Assembly (NCBI GenBank): GCA_019671005.1
Contig: CM033725.1
Span: 37,656,678 to 37,720,677 of the forward strand
DNA length: 64,000 bases
Source: Hibiscus mutabilis
Taxonomy: Eukaryota > Streptophyta > Magnoliopsida > Malvales > Malvaceae
Direction of reading: 5' to 3'
Made by a program: the position numbers and the translations under genes
Shown here: positions 33,627 to 45,225 of the stretch, one piece after another
Layout: every line of letters starts with the position of its first letter
Numbering within the stretch: the first letter of the stretch is position 1
Notes under the pieces: generated by a model
What the model was told of the DNA's origin: nothing
The model's database searches: none
The model's input: only the letters and a program-made list of their open reading frames with translations

Positions 33627-34352
33627 GACGAGAGCTTTTCAAAGTTGAGCCAATATTTTTGAGAATCAACCCCTTCTGGTATGGAATGATGTTGCATGAA
33701 TGAATATGCAAAACAACAAAACAAGGGGAAGAAAGATCAAAATTAAAAAAAAAACACAGAGGGTTAAAAATAATTTCATACATGAATAATTTTGGGCAGC
33801 ACATTCCAACACTCCAGAACATGTCTCCACGGATTATCCTTACGAAATAATTTTGACTTAAAACTAAGACCCTAGGTTTTCTGCATGGCTCTATTGGGGT
33901 ATGCTCTATATTCTCAATCATGGTTAGGTTCTAAAAGGTACCCGAGCTGTCCTTGTTGTCCCTTACTAATGGTAGCAGGGCCCCTAGTTATCACCCATTA
34001 TAGGCTTCAAATGAACCAAGTTCAACTGAGGAGGACTCACTTCCTCTGTCTTCTCGAAGGATCAGTATCCTTACAAAGACATGCGGCATATGAGTCCCGA
34101 AGGTACTTGCTAGGGTCATACAGAGAATCAATATTCTGACATGAGCAAAGTGTTTTCCCCTCACTTAACAATTGGGTGAAGCTCGAGTATAGAGCTTTTC
34201 TCAACACTTTTAAAATGCATAAAATAGAGTTATATTCATTAAACGGATGAATAGATTGAACGATTTGTGAACTTGCAAATTCCTTTTCTCAAAACATTTT
34301 TTTGAAAACAATTTGTGGCCTGACCCTCTTTTGTTTTTTTAAAACAAAATTG
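33627..34352 (-). other. Unit B 5' leader
   Basis: Collinear with unit A 25906-26628. The upstream frame starting at 33921 (MIENIEHTPIEPC) remains open and overlaps the ORF1 start at 33626 in another frame. The primer-binding site (34353-34370) has several changes. Confidence 0.65.
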
Positions 34353-34373
34353 TCTCTACTGGAGTTTCCAAGC

Positions 34374-36704
34374 TGTCGCAACCCTTTTATGAGGTTTCGA
34401 CGTTATTTGGAAAACTTAAGAAAACACAGAGTCGCTGCCAATCTTTTTTGAAGAAAGTGTGATCGGATCACTTTTAAAACAAGGGTTATTTTAATTAAAT
34501 GTTTTATTTATTAAAACAGCAATTTTGATCCACAAAAATAAGAGAAAATAGTTCAGGGGTCGGTTACGTGTGGGAATGGATTAGCACCCCCACAACGCCC
34601 AAAATTTGGTACCCGATTGATTTTCAAAAAGTGTTCTGAAAATTGGAATTTGCAAGTTCACAAGATTTCAATTTATTCGTCCGCTTAGTGAATATAAATC
34701 TATTTTAACGGCCTTATCGCCCAGGAAATGAACTTCAATCATCGCCAACACTCCTGGCGCTAATCCGTCATTCCTGTTTGATAAGACACCGCACTAATTA
34801 AGTTTTTGCTTTTTAAACAAACCAACAAAGATTAAGTGTGTTTGAAATTTTTTAAAATTAAAACCAAATTAGTGATTAAACCCTAAAGAAAAGTCTACAT
34901 TCATTTTAACTATTAAAGTTATAATGTTTTTAAGTGTGTCTTATTTTATTTATGAAGAAAGATTTTCAGCACGCAAGGCTCTAATCTAATTCAAAGGCCC
35001 TAATCTTATGTCTTCAAGTATACACATATAAAAAATAACAAACAAATTGATTTAATTAAATAAATTAAAGAAAATAATTCTTAAATAAAGAAAGGGATAA
35101 CCAGTTTAAAAGATTAAAGAAAATTTCTGTTAGGGGTTAAATTAAAAGAAAAACAAAATATGAGGGCTAATTCTAAAGCAATTAAAAATCAGGTGCTTAA
35201 TTTCTAAAGAAAATGACTAAATTTGAAGGATTTAAAACTCAAGAGCCACGGTATGAGATTCGAAGAAGAAGGGCGTGGGTCAGAGGCGAATATGGGTCGG
35301 TCAAACGGGTTGGTATATATAGTGGATATTAGAAACAAAAATCATTTTCTCCCCTTTTATTAAAACAGGTCAAAACCACCCCCTTTTAAATCCTCTGATA
35401 AGTTCATCCGTTTTCTTCATGAATTGAAGAGCATGGTGATGATCCGCTGTGCCGGCCGCCATCCACTGGCGCCGTTGCTAGTGGCAAAATTTTCCAGAAA
35501 AACCCTAATTTCCCATATTCTGGCGACCCCAAAATTGTATTTTTTCGCCGGAGCTACATCGAAACCAAATTCATGGCGGTGCTATTCAAAACGGAGGTAA
35601 AGAAAAAGTTACCTTTTCTTTATTTAAAACTAAAAATATAAAGAAGAAAATTACCAGCAAAACGAGCTTTATTTCTCCGATAAACTTTCGATTACAACTG
35701 CTTGCTTGATTGTTTACAACTTCTGGGAAATCCGAATACCTATTTCTATGTGTTGTATGTGTGTATTCGTATCAATCTTCTGTGTGTTTCCTATGAATGT
35801 TCTAATGCTATTTATAGGTACAAAATTGCTTGAATTCCAAGCACAAATCCTCAATTTCTTCCCCTAAAATGTGTCATCCTTGATTCAGGTTATGCTTGAT
35901 CATCGCCATAGCTTCAATTTAGGGATTTAGGTCTTCTACTTTGGTTGACTTTGCCTCTGATTTGACTCCAATTTATAGCTAGGGCTTCAACTTAAGGATT
36001 TGGTTCCCTATTTGATTCATTTTAACCCTTGTTTTGTTGTTTTTGTCTTCGGTAATTGCAAATGGTGAAATACTCTCGGCAAGAAGCAATTGAAACGACG
36101 TCTGAGCTCTACCGGAGAAGTCAAAACGCTTGTCAGAAGCTGGAAAGACACGTGCAAGTGGTGATCCATGTGACACGCCCCAAGGCAATCTGGGCCGTTA
36201 GATTGTTTCTAGATCCAACGGTAGAGTGAAATGTGGCGCTATACCCTTGAGGCTAAGGTTTTCGTATTGAATTTGCACCATTGGATCAAATTTGATCCAA
36301 TGGTTCCTCGTTAGTTGTACAAGGAGAGAAGGATGATTAGGGTTATAGCTTTAGTTAATTGGGCTGATCGGGCCTTTATGTGTAATGGACCTTATGTAAA
36401 AAATGGACTCCTTATTTGTTTTTTATGGACTCTTTTATTATTTTTTTATAATGAACCGAATAAAGGCAAGTGGACTTGTAACTTATTTTATTAGACCCTA
36501 ATTCGATGTAATGGACTCTTGCAATTTAAATGCAAGCAGACTGTCTTTTAAAATTCTATATTCTGTACTAACTATTGACAATATAACACTAACATAAACG
36601 AAAAAAATAATAACGCTAGTATGATAACAAAATTGATACAAAAGGTAACAAAAAGAAGATGACAAAATGCAAATGAAATCAAGTGAAAAAAATCAGTGAC
36701 AACA
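34374..36704 (-). mobile_element. LTR-3 (5' LTR of unit B)
   Basis: 2,331 bp, TGTCGCAACCC to AGTGACAACA on the + strand. TATA box at 35808-35817 (minus, CTATAAATAG). It is followed by TTTAT, the right copy of the target duplication, and then by the second half of unit C's LTR. Confidence 0.9.
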
Positions 36705-37609
36705 TTTATAGTTACAATTTCGCTTGGTTTTCAAGCTGAAATCCTAGATTTCCTCCCATGAATCGTCTTTGATTTGATTCGAATTAAGCCCAATTTTAGC
36801 CATGGCTTCATTTTAGGGGTCTGCTCCTTTGACTTTGCTTCGATCTTGGCTCTAAATTCAAGATGGTTGCCTTTTGCTCTCTGTCGATTGTAGCTTGATT
36901 TTTGCCACAACTTTATTTTAGGGATATAATCTTTTAAATTTGCTTCTGATTTGTGATTTAACCCCTTTATTTCCCTTTTTTCATGTTTCTGGTAACTTCA
37001 GACGTTGGGGAAAATGCTGACAAAGAGCGGTTCAAGGTAGAAACAGCGCGGGCGTCCATCAGAGAAGCTGAACCGACAGCTGGAAGGCAAAACAATGAGC
37101 GAGTGGCTACCACGCGTGAGTGGCAATCCGTGTGCTCTGCGCTAGATTAATCTGGACCGTTAGATCACTCATTGATCTAACGGCTAGAAGAACGCGGCGC
37201 TATAACATCCTCCAGCTGGCATGATCTGCGTCGTTGGATCAATCCTTGATCCAACGGCCCTCCATTGGCTGTGCAACAAAGAAGCAAAGGGATTAGGGTT
37301 TTGTTTAGTTATAATTGGGCCAACGAGCCCTTATTGTAAATGGATATGTGCTTTGTTTTAAATTAAATGGACTTGGGTTTTATATAATGGATAGTTTTTT
37401 TATTTTGGGTTTTATACTAACTATTATATTTAACTATTCACTAAAACACTAACAAAAATGTATATAGCTATGATAATACTAACTATTCATCAATATTATA
37501 TACTAACACATAACAATAATACTAATAACAATGTAACACTAACGTATAACAATTATACTAATTATGAAAACAACAACAATATAACACAAGCGAAAAATCA
37601 GTGACAACA
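36705..37609 (-). mobile_element. Right piece of the unit C Ogre LTR
   Basis: Starts with the target duplication TTTAT (36705-36709), then agttacaatttcgcttgg, which lines up with aggtacaaaattgcttga in LTR-1 from 13984. It ends AGTGACAACA at 37609, followed by the polypurine-tract complement of unit C. Clearly more diverged from LTR-1/2/3 than these are from one another. With 11542-12564 it forms one older LTR into whose TATA region the composite integrated. Confidence 0.88.
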
Positions 37610-38065
37610 ACTGCCCCTCTTTGGTCATTCCGGTGAAACAGGAATAGAGCAAAGAACAAATGACATTGATTTTCACCAATTACCAAACCTGTCACAACTC
37701 AATGCCTGAACAGACTGATGGGTTCCACTCTCTTCATGCTCAAACGGATAAGCAAGTTCTATTCTCCTCAAGCCCGAATAGATAGGCTGGTTCAAAAAGG
37801 TTCCACCCTCCTAATGCTTGGATGGATAAGCAGGTTCTATTCTCCTTACGCTCGTATAGATAAGCGGGTTCCATTCTCTTGATGCCCGAACATATAGGTG
37901 CATTCTAAACAAGGTTCCATCCTCCTTATGCTCGGATGGATAAGCAGGTTATATTCTCCTTATGCTCGAATAGATAAGCAAGTTCTATCCTCCTCATGCT
38001 AGATAAATAAGCAGACTGAAAAAAGGTTTCATCCTCCTCATGCTTGGATGGATATGCAATGCTCC
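37610..38065. repeat. Unit C polypurine tract and 34-bp minisatellite
   Basis: The polypurine-tract complement actgcccctctttgg is at 37610-37624. About 110 bp further on, 37721-38065 holds roughly ten diverged units of the same minisatellite seen in A and B, several with an extra 'ggttcaaaaagg'-like insert. The layout (LTR, tract, array) is conserved among the three units although the units differ. Confidence 0.8.
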
Positions 38066-39400
38066 AAACCTGTCAACAAGAATGAATGTTATAATTATGA
38101 TATGCATGCCCCTAGGGATGCCTAACATATGAATGTATTTTGTTTTTCTTTTGCCTTTTAAATTCCTTTCATCAAAATTAAGTAGTGGACAGAGAAGAAA
38201 CTGTGAATCTCCTGGGGACTTTAGACTGCATCATATCAAACATTTTCTCAACTCTAGCGATTGACATCTATTCTGGCCCATCTCATCAAAAAGAGAGGCA
38301 ATGTGAATTCCTTTCATTTCTCCATACCGAAAGACTTTGCACAATGTTATTAGGATCACAACGAGCAAGCTGATCTGCAACAACCCATCCTTCAATCTTA
38401 GATAGCTCTAACAATCTCCTGTTGTTAACATTCCACTAACCATTCCTTGGAAATGAATCTTTGCCATTCTCATTCTTTGTGCCTCTTTATAGAAAGTTTT
38501 TGATCTTTTGCACATTTGCTCGCTCAATCCAGTTATCTTGTACTCTTGGCTGGAAGGACTAACTTTACCCTCATATTCTTCAGCACTCTTTTAGCCTTTG
38601 TCAAATTATCATTGTAGTTGGTACATCAATGTTCAGCGACAAGCTTTCTTGAATAAAGATCCTACTATTCTTCCAATGTTTGTAAAATTGGTCTCATTGT
38701 CATAGAAGAAAGGTTATGCCATCATCAATATTCAGAGACAGGCCTTCTTAAGTATCCTTGGAACTCGGATGAAAACCCCTATTTCCTTAGTTATCTCCTC
38801 CAATGTCTGTAAAATTGTTCTCATTATTGTGGGAAGCAGACTATCTCATGTAGGCATGTTGCCTCAAAGTAATGTTTAAAGACCCTCAACACTTCTCGAG
38901 GACTCACTGATTTCGTCTTCACAGAGAACTTTGAATTTCTTAAGTGGGAATCCTTGCAGCAAAACTTATTTCCACCTTGAATGTCTTCATGTGTTTAGTG
39001 CTTTTCATGCCCTAAGCTCAAAACTTAACCACGGATTACCTCATAGTTCCGACACCCTTTTTAAACAAATTTCAAAGTAATGCCCAAAAATCTTTTGTAT
39101 GTTTTAAGTGATGTCAAATTTATTAATTCTCATTTCAATGCAATATGCTTATATGAAAAAGGGAGATGGTATAAGCAAAGAAATGAAGGCTGAAGAAACA
39201 AAATTTTATCAATATTGTAGCAAACAGAAAGGAGATTACAAGTATTCAGATATCAATGACCAAAACTTCTTTTGCCAAAACGCCGTAAGATGTCCTGAAT
39301 GTTACCCATGCTGAGCAGACTTCGAAAATGGTGACAATGCGAGAAAGTATATAACACATCTGTGTTATGTTCCTAAGAGAATTACCCTGGTTATCAACTA
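38066..39400 (-). other. Unit C 3' non-coding region
   Basis: Collinear with the 3' regions of A and B but with more substitutions and small indels. It keeps the block (about 38430-38610) that A lost. Nothing in it looks coding. Confidence 0.65.
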
Positions 39401-40000
39401 CCTGAGCTGCCCTTTGTGGGTTTTCAAGTCAAGTCCTCCTTTGGTTTCAAAACGTCCTTTATGGGTTTTCGTTTTGAACCCATATTTTCTTTTTTCTCTT
39501 TTTTTTCTTTTCTTCTTCAGACATAATACTTTTTGACTGAATCTGAGTTTACCGGGCTCTAAATTTCATCTCCATCCATTTCAGCCAAAATTAGTGCCCC
39601 ACCTGAGAAAAACTTTGTTACAACGTAAGGTCCCTCCCAATTTGGTGCCTATTTTCCTTGGGAATCGCTTTGGATTGGTAACTTCTTCTTTACCTGAGCA
39701 GCCCTTTGTGGGTTTTCAACTCAAGTCCTCATTTGGTTTCAAAACACCCGTTACGAGTTTTCATTTTGAACCCCTATTTTCTTTTTTTCTTTTTCTCTTT
39801 TTTTTCTTCTTTTTCTTTTCTTCTTCAGACATAATAACTTTTTACTAAATCTGAGTTTATCGGGCTCTGAAGTTCATCTCCATCCATTTCAGCCAAAATT
39901 AGTGCCCCACCTGAGAAAACCTTTGTTACAACGTAAGGTCCCTCCCAATTTGGTGCCCATTTTCCCCGGGAATCGCTTTGGATTGGTAACTTCTTCTTTA
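39401..40000. repeat. ~292-bp tandem duplication at the end of unit C pol
   Basis: The first copy starts cctgagctgccctttgtggg at 39401 and the second cctgagcagccctttgtggg at 39693; each covers the purine-rich tract, the pol stop and the C-terminal GPY/F coding part up to ttggtaacttcttcttta. The second copy is a few bases longer in the T-rich part. The joint lies at a shared ttacctgag-like site. Confidence 0.85.
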
Positions 40001-40998
40001 ACACCAAATCACCTTCTTGGAATTCTCTTAGGCAAACTTTCTTCTCATGTGCCCTTATCATCCTTCTTTGGTGCATTTGCCCATGGCATAATGCCTTCAA
40101 CATCTTTTCATCGATTAGATTCAGTTGGTCGTATCTAGCCTGGATCCATTTCGCCTCTTCTAATTTTGCTTCCATCAAGACACGGAGCGATGGTATCTCT
40201 ACCTCAGTTGGCAATACTGCTTCTACCCATACACCAACGAGAATGGGGTTGCCCTAGTGGATGTCCGTGTAGCCGTTCGGTATACATATAAGGCAAATGG
40301 TAACTTCTCATCCAATCCTTGTATGTGTCAACCATTTTCGCAACTATCTTCTTGATATTCTTATTTGTAGCCTCCACTGCCCCATTCATCTTTGGGCGAT
40401 ATACCACAGAATTATGATGTTTGACATTAAACCACTCACAGACTCCATATATCATCTTATTATTCAAATTGGAGATATTATCGGTGATGATACTTTTAGG
40501 TAGGCCATACCGACAAATGATTTCCTTTTTCAAGAATTTACAAACCATAAACCTAGTGACATTTGTATATAAGGCTACTTCTACCCACTTTGTGAAATAG
40601 TCAATGGCCACTAGAATAAACCAATGTCCGTTTGATGCCTTTGGATGAATCTGACCGATAACATCAATGCCCCCATATGGAAAATGGCCAATGAGCTGAC
40701 ATAACATGAAGTGATCGTGGAGGTGTATAATCTTGTCAGCATAAATTTGGCATTTGTGGCATTTGCGAGAGTGATTGATGCAATCTCGTTCCATAATTGT
40801 CCAATAATAACTGAAGCACATGATCCTTTTGGCTATGGTGAAGCCACTAGGATGAGTTCCACAAACTCCCTCGTGAACCTCTTCTAGAATCAGTTGAGCC
40901 TCTTTTGCATCCACACATCTCAAGAGTACATGATCCCGACTTCTTTTGTATAGGATTTCTCCATCGAGGACATATCTCGATGCCAATTTTCTAACCAT
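39825..40998 (-). pseudogene. Unit C integrase
   Basis: The longest pol frame of the three units. The 264 codons from 40998 hold HEGVCGTHPSG...CHKCQIYADK (all four HHCC residues), AIDYFTKWVEV, ITDNISNLNN and PKMNGAVEATNK (DDE complete). Near 40315 a one-base loss shifts the frame; the other frame (40214-39825) continues with VEIPSLRVLMEAKLEEA and WEGPYVVTKVFSGGAL, ending SYYV with a normal stop. A one-base or small repair-type indel near 40680 alters the block before GIDVIG. Confidence 0.88.
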
Positions 40999-41035
40999 TT
41001 TCTTCTCATTCTCGGTTGCCTGGGATGGGTATTCC

Positions 41036-41511
41036 TTATATTTTATGTATAGGAGAATCTACTTCTTCTTCCACGTCATAGCAGTGAGCTGGGGAATCTA
41101 ACCTCTGGAATTTGATAGGCATCATCTTTGAGCCTTCACTTGCTTTAAACATAGCAGCTAGAGTGGCTAAAGCATAAGCCATTTGGTTATCTTCTCTGGG
41201 GAGGTACTTAAAGGTAATCTCATCGAATTCTTTGGTTAATTCAACGACCAATTTGTGATATTCTATCAACTTTGCATCTTTTGTTTCCCATTCACCTCGT
41301 ATCTGATAGATGACCAATGCAGAGTCCCCGAAAACTCTTAAAGTACAAAATTTTCTTTCAATAGCCTCTCTTAGACCCAATATGCAAGCCGCATATTCTG
41401 TCATATTATTAGTGTAGAAGAAATTTAAACGACTTGTGAAAGGGTAGCAGTCTCCTTCTGGTGAAACCAAAACTGCCCCAATGCCACGTCCTAAAGCATT
41501 TACTGCACCAT
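41036..41511 (-). pseudogene. Unit C archaeal-type RNase H, cut by Athila-2
   Basis: Begins in frame at the insertion border with AVNALGRGIGAVLVSPEGDC, then NMTEYAACILGL, FGDSALVIYQIRGEWETKDA (Trp intact) and KYLPREDNQM. The N-terminal NFDG block expected before it is missing, because Athila-2 starts at 41512. The rest of unit C (RT, protease, gag, ORF1) should lie beyond the far end of Athila-2 and is not in this window. Confidence 0.85.
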
Positions 41512-43181
41512 TGTTACCTCCTCAAAAGTATTGTTTTTCATGCCTATTTTGATATGTTTTTGCTTGTTTTCAAGTACATTTAGTTGCATTAGATTGATAG
41601 TATCATGCATTTGCATCAAGGAGTTAGTTGGCTGCCTATACTTGTGTGAGAGGTTATTTTTATGGCCTTTTTGCAGGTTGGCAGGGTGTTTGGCATGAGA
41701 AATGAACGCATGATGCAGGGATGCAGTTAGGAATGCCAAGGTGAATGCCAGATGTTGTGGGCAGAGAAGGACCAGATGAGTGCCAAGCATTTGTTGGCAG
41801 AGAGGTATGCTAGGGACCATGCCAAGAAGAGATGAACCCCCGAAAAAATAGGAAAGGATCAGGCTCCTAAAAGATCGCAATTGGATCAACTTCTGAAAAA
41901 ATAACGGATAAGGTGATGCCAAGTGATGTTGGCAAAGTTGTGCCAAGCTCGTGTGCCAGGATGGCCATAGCATGATGACGTTAGCCCTAGCCTAATAAGC
42001 TATCACACTGAGCTGATAAGCTATCAAAATGATCGGATAGAGCTTTATCTCTTATCTCTTGATCATTTCAAATTCAAATTCAAAGGTTTATCTCATCTTT
42101 TCCCAAACATGCCTATATAAAGACCAACCAATCAAGCATTTGGAGATCGACATCGAGAAGGGGAGACGAGAGGTGATCGGAGCGAGGTGTTGGAGCGGCG
42201 AGTGATAGTCGGTGCAACCGAGGAAGGGTGGTTCAACTTCTTGGCCGAGAGCCTGGCGTGGAGGGCTGCATTGAGAGACCCCTCTGCCTATTCCCTTGGC
42301 AGAAGTTGTTTTTCTTTAGTTTTTATTATGATGGTGATGTTAAAAATGTTGATGGTTTTGTTGGTTAGCCTCCACACCATAAACTAATTTAATAGTTGGT
42401 GGGGGGATGTTTTGGTTTTAAATGTTGGCTTTTATGCCTTAGTCCTTTAGAATAATTTTGCTTTTGGCAAAGTTTGTCTGTTTTGCATACTTTAATTTTT
42501 CCTAAGTACTGTGTCAAAGCAAGAGCTGGCACAATTAGCTTATTGCCATCCAATATCTTAACAGACTTGCGTCGGCAACGATCAAGTTGCTGAACACTTG
42601 GGAGAGAAGCTTCGAGAGAAGTTGTTCAAGTAGATGAACTTACTTCGGAAGTGAAATCTACCCCCGCGGAGTATAGATTGGTTTTTAAATCAAATTGGTT
42701 TAAGGAAAACATACACTATAGAGATATAGGGTTTTTACTTGGCCAGTTTAGGGCAATGGCCATCGAGAGAGGCTTTGCTGCTTTTGAATCTGCTCGGTAA
42801 ACAATGCCAAGACAGTTTTCCCAATAACAGCTGGCATGAACCACGTTGAAACCAGGCATTCCTGCCAACAGTCATCATTCATTTGAAAACACCTTCCTTG
42901 CCAACGCTTTACTTCAATTTCTATTTTATTTTATTTTATTTTCTTAGTTTCAAAATCAACTCTTTTAAACTACAAACTTTTCTTCCAAAGCAAGTAACAA
43001 TCAAGCAATCGAATTCCAAGTCAATCTCTGTGGGATCGATACTCAGCTTACCAAGCTATATTACTTGTCCACTGTGTATACTTGCACGCAAAAGACTCTT
43101 GGCACAGTTTATCTTGCCCAAATACATACCATTTATACATTTTGACATCATTCATTTTACACATCTCCTTGAGAGTCAACA
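41512..43181 (+). mobile_element. Athila-2 5' LTR
   Basis: About 1.67 kb, from TGTTACCTCCTCAAAAG to GAGAGTCAACA, just before the primer-binding site. The end point is set by the AGTTTTTGGCGC that follows in Athila elements; an alternative end some 80 bp earlier cannot be excluded. It has a TATATAA box at 42114-42120 and about 20 TGCCA/TGGCA words, dense at 41660-41960. Confidence 0.75.
42114..42120 (+). promoter_or_regulatory. TATA box of the Athila-2 LTR
   Basis: TATATAA followed by AGACCAACC, matching the layout of the Athila-1 LTR core promoter at 10435. Confidence 0.65.
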
Positions 43182-43187
43182 AGTTTT

Positions 43188-43205
43188 TGGCGCAGTTGCC
43201 GGGAT
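43188..43205 (+). promoter_or_regulatory. Athila-2 primer-binding site
   Basis: TGGCGCAGTTGCCGGGAT, two differences from TGGCGCCGTTGCCGGGGA, the tRNA-Asp-type site typical of Athila elements, preceded by AGTTTT after the LTR. Confidence 0.85.
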
Positions 43206-43276
43206 TGCAACGGATTTGATTGTTTTAAAATTTTTACTTGTTTCATTTTTGTTTTTATCTTTGTTTTCACCGGTGT

Positions 43277-44672
43277 ATGACCAGAAACCACCCAGTGGTG
43301 GACGAGTGGCCATACGATCCGAAAATTGAGAGAACCTTATGGAGGTTCAAGAGGCGATACCGAGAAATGAATCAAGGCAATCAGAGGAATGGTATGGTGA
43401 ATAATGATCCACCCATTAACAATCAGCCTAATAACAATGCACCATCGCCTCCTAATATCCCAAATATGGTTGAAGAAGAAGATAGGCCAATCCGAGAACA
43501 TTCAGCACCTAACATTGCAAATCTTATGCCAGAACTTATTGGCACTGATGCCAATGAGCCTAACTTTAAACTTAAACCCGTAATGATCCAAACTCTTTTG
43601 AATGTAGGTCAATTCGATGGAGCACTTACTACAGACCCGAGATAACATCTCAAACAATTCATAGAGATATGCCAACTGTTTTAACAAACTGAAGTATCTG
43701 GAGATATTGTGAAGCTAAAATTGTTTACTTTTTTCTTGAGAGACAGAGCCAAGGCATGGCTCAATTCTTTGCCACCAGAATCAGTTACATCTTGAGCAGA
43801 CCTTTGCCAGAAGTTCCTGGCGCGACTTTAGCCACCAACACTCGCTGCCAAGTTGCATGGTGAAATTATTACATTTAAATAGACCGAGGATGAAACTCTT
43901 TGTGAAGCCTGGGAAAGATTTAAAGATTTGTTGAGAAGGTGTCCACTGCATGGGTTCCCAAATTGGACCCAAATACAAACCTTCTACAACGGATTGAATG
44001 CACAAACAAGGACTGTTGTGGATGCTTCAGCAGCCGGATCGTTGCTTGATAAGAAGTGCACTAAGGCTGTTGATATCCTTAAGAGAATTTCGATCAATGA
44101 CTTCGAGTATCATGTTGCTATACTTGGGACCGGGACTAAAGCCAGTGGTAAATTGAAAGTTGATGAACTCACGTCCATTCATGCTGAGATTTCTAACCTC
44201 ACTAGCATGGTGAGAATGTTGCAAAAGAACAATGAGGCCCAAGAAGTCAAAGCTCTGGATCTATTTTGCACCATTTTGGAGAAAACCACCATGTGGATGA
44301 ATGCCCTGTTAATCCTGAGTCGATAAATTTTGTTGGGAATATTGGTCGTTTTTATAATGCTAATACCTATAATGTAGGTTGAAGACAGCACCCTATAACT
44401 TAGCTTGGGGAAATTAAGGAGGCAATCACTACAATGCCCCGGGCCAAAACATCCAACGGTAGAACAACAATGTCATGCCAGCATTTTATCAAAATACCAT
44501 GCCACAGAAAGCTCAGAACAATTTCCAGCAAGGGCAAGGAAGCAACCAAGGAGGAGATCTTACACAATATATGGAGCGAAATGAAGTAACAGTCCAAAGT
44601 TTGGCGGCATCAGTAAGAAACTTGGAAATACAAATTGGGAAGATTGCTAATGCACTTAGCAATCGACCCTAA
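43277..44672 (+). pseudogene. Athila-2 gag
   Basis: The leading part reads MTRNHPVVDEWPYDPKIERT (residues near the N terminus), a Pro/Asn-rich linker, then NFKLKPVMIQTLLNVGQFDG, typical of Athila Gag before the capsid. The capsid part continues through FFLRDRAKAWLNSLPPESV (about 43727-43785) and WERFKDLLRRCPLHGFPNW near 43910-43970, then FYNGLNAQTRTVVDASAAGS. Stops at 43642, 43681, 43795 and others break it. The C terminus has RNLEIQIGKIANALSNRP at about 44618-44671, also an Athila hallmark. No CCHC knuckle remains visible. Confidence 0.87.
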
Positions 44673-44679
44673 GGTACTT

Positions 44680-44990
44680 TGCCAAGTGACACTGAAGATG
44701 CTCGGCACAAAGAAAATAAACAATGTAAGGCAATAACTCTTCGGAGTGGTAAGCAGTGCAAAACAGAGACGGCTGCCAAGCAGCCAGTCGTCAGCCAAGA
44801 TGCAAAGCTAGTGCCAGCAGATATACCCAGAGAAGGAGAAAGTAGATGATGCCAGCGATCATGCCAGTAAGAGTGCCAAACAGGATGCCAGTCCCAGTGC
44901 CAACAATGACACCAGCAATGATGATAAGTAGACTGATGCCAAAACAATTGCCAGTACTACCTCGGCAAAGCCGGTAGTGCCAACATATGT
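44680..44990 (+). repeat. TGCCA-word-rich gag-protease linker of Athila-2
   Basis: Between gag and protease there are about eleven copies of TGCCA in some 310 bp, many as gatgccag or agtgccaa. In one frame they code a D-A-S/S-A-K/S-A-N low-complexity linker; a stop near 44930 interrupts it. The word continues at high density in the LTR, where nothing is coded. Confidence 0.8.
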
Positions 44991-45225
44991 ATATCCACCG
45001 CCACCATTTCTAGCAAGACTTCAAAAGCATAAGCAGGACCAACAATTTAAGCACTTTTTGGAAGTGCTTAAAAAATTGCAAATTAATATTCCATTGGTGG
45101 AAGCCCTTGAACAAATGCCCAACTATGTAAAATTCATGAAGGACATCTTGCCCAAAAAGAGAAAGTTGGGAGAATTTGAAACTATTGCTCTCACTGAGGG
45201 TTGCAGCGCCAGGATCCTAAACTGA

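Larger units (their letters stand above)
12565..36704 (-). mobile_element. Composite Tat/Ogre element: three LTRs, two internal regions
   Basis: Order on the + strand is LTR-1 (12565-14887), unit A (14888-26649), LTR-2 (26650-28980), unit B (28981-34373) and LTR-3 (34374-36704). Both internal regions point the same way (transcribed right to left) and each has a polypurine tract on its left and a primer-binding site on its right, so LTR-2 serves as 5' LTR of A and 3' LTR of B. The outer ends carry a single 5-bp duplication. Unit B equals unit A with different deletions. Such a structure is expected from unequal recombination between LTRs of two copies at the same site. Lineage: Tat/Ogre, from the archaeal-type RNase H, ORF1 before gag, and the tRNA-Arg-like primer site. 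Confidence 0.9.
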
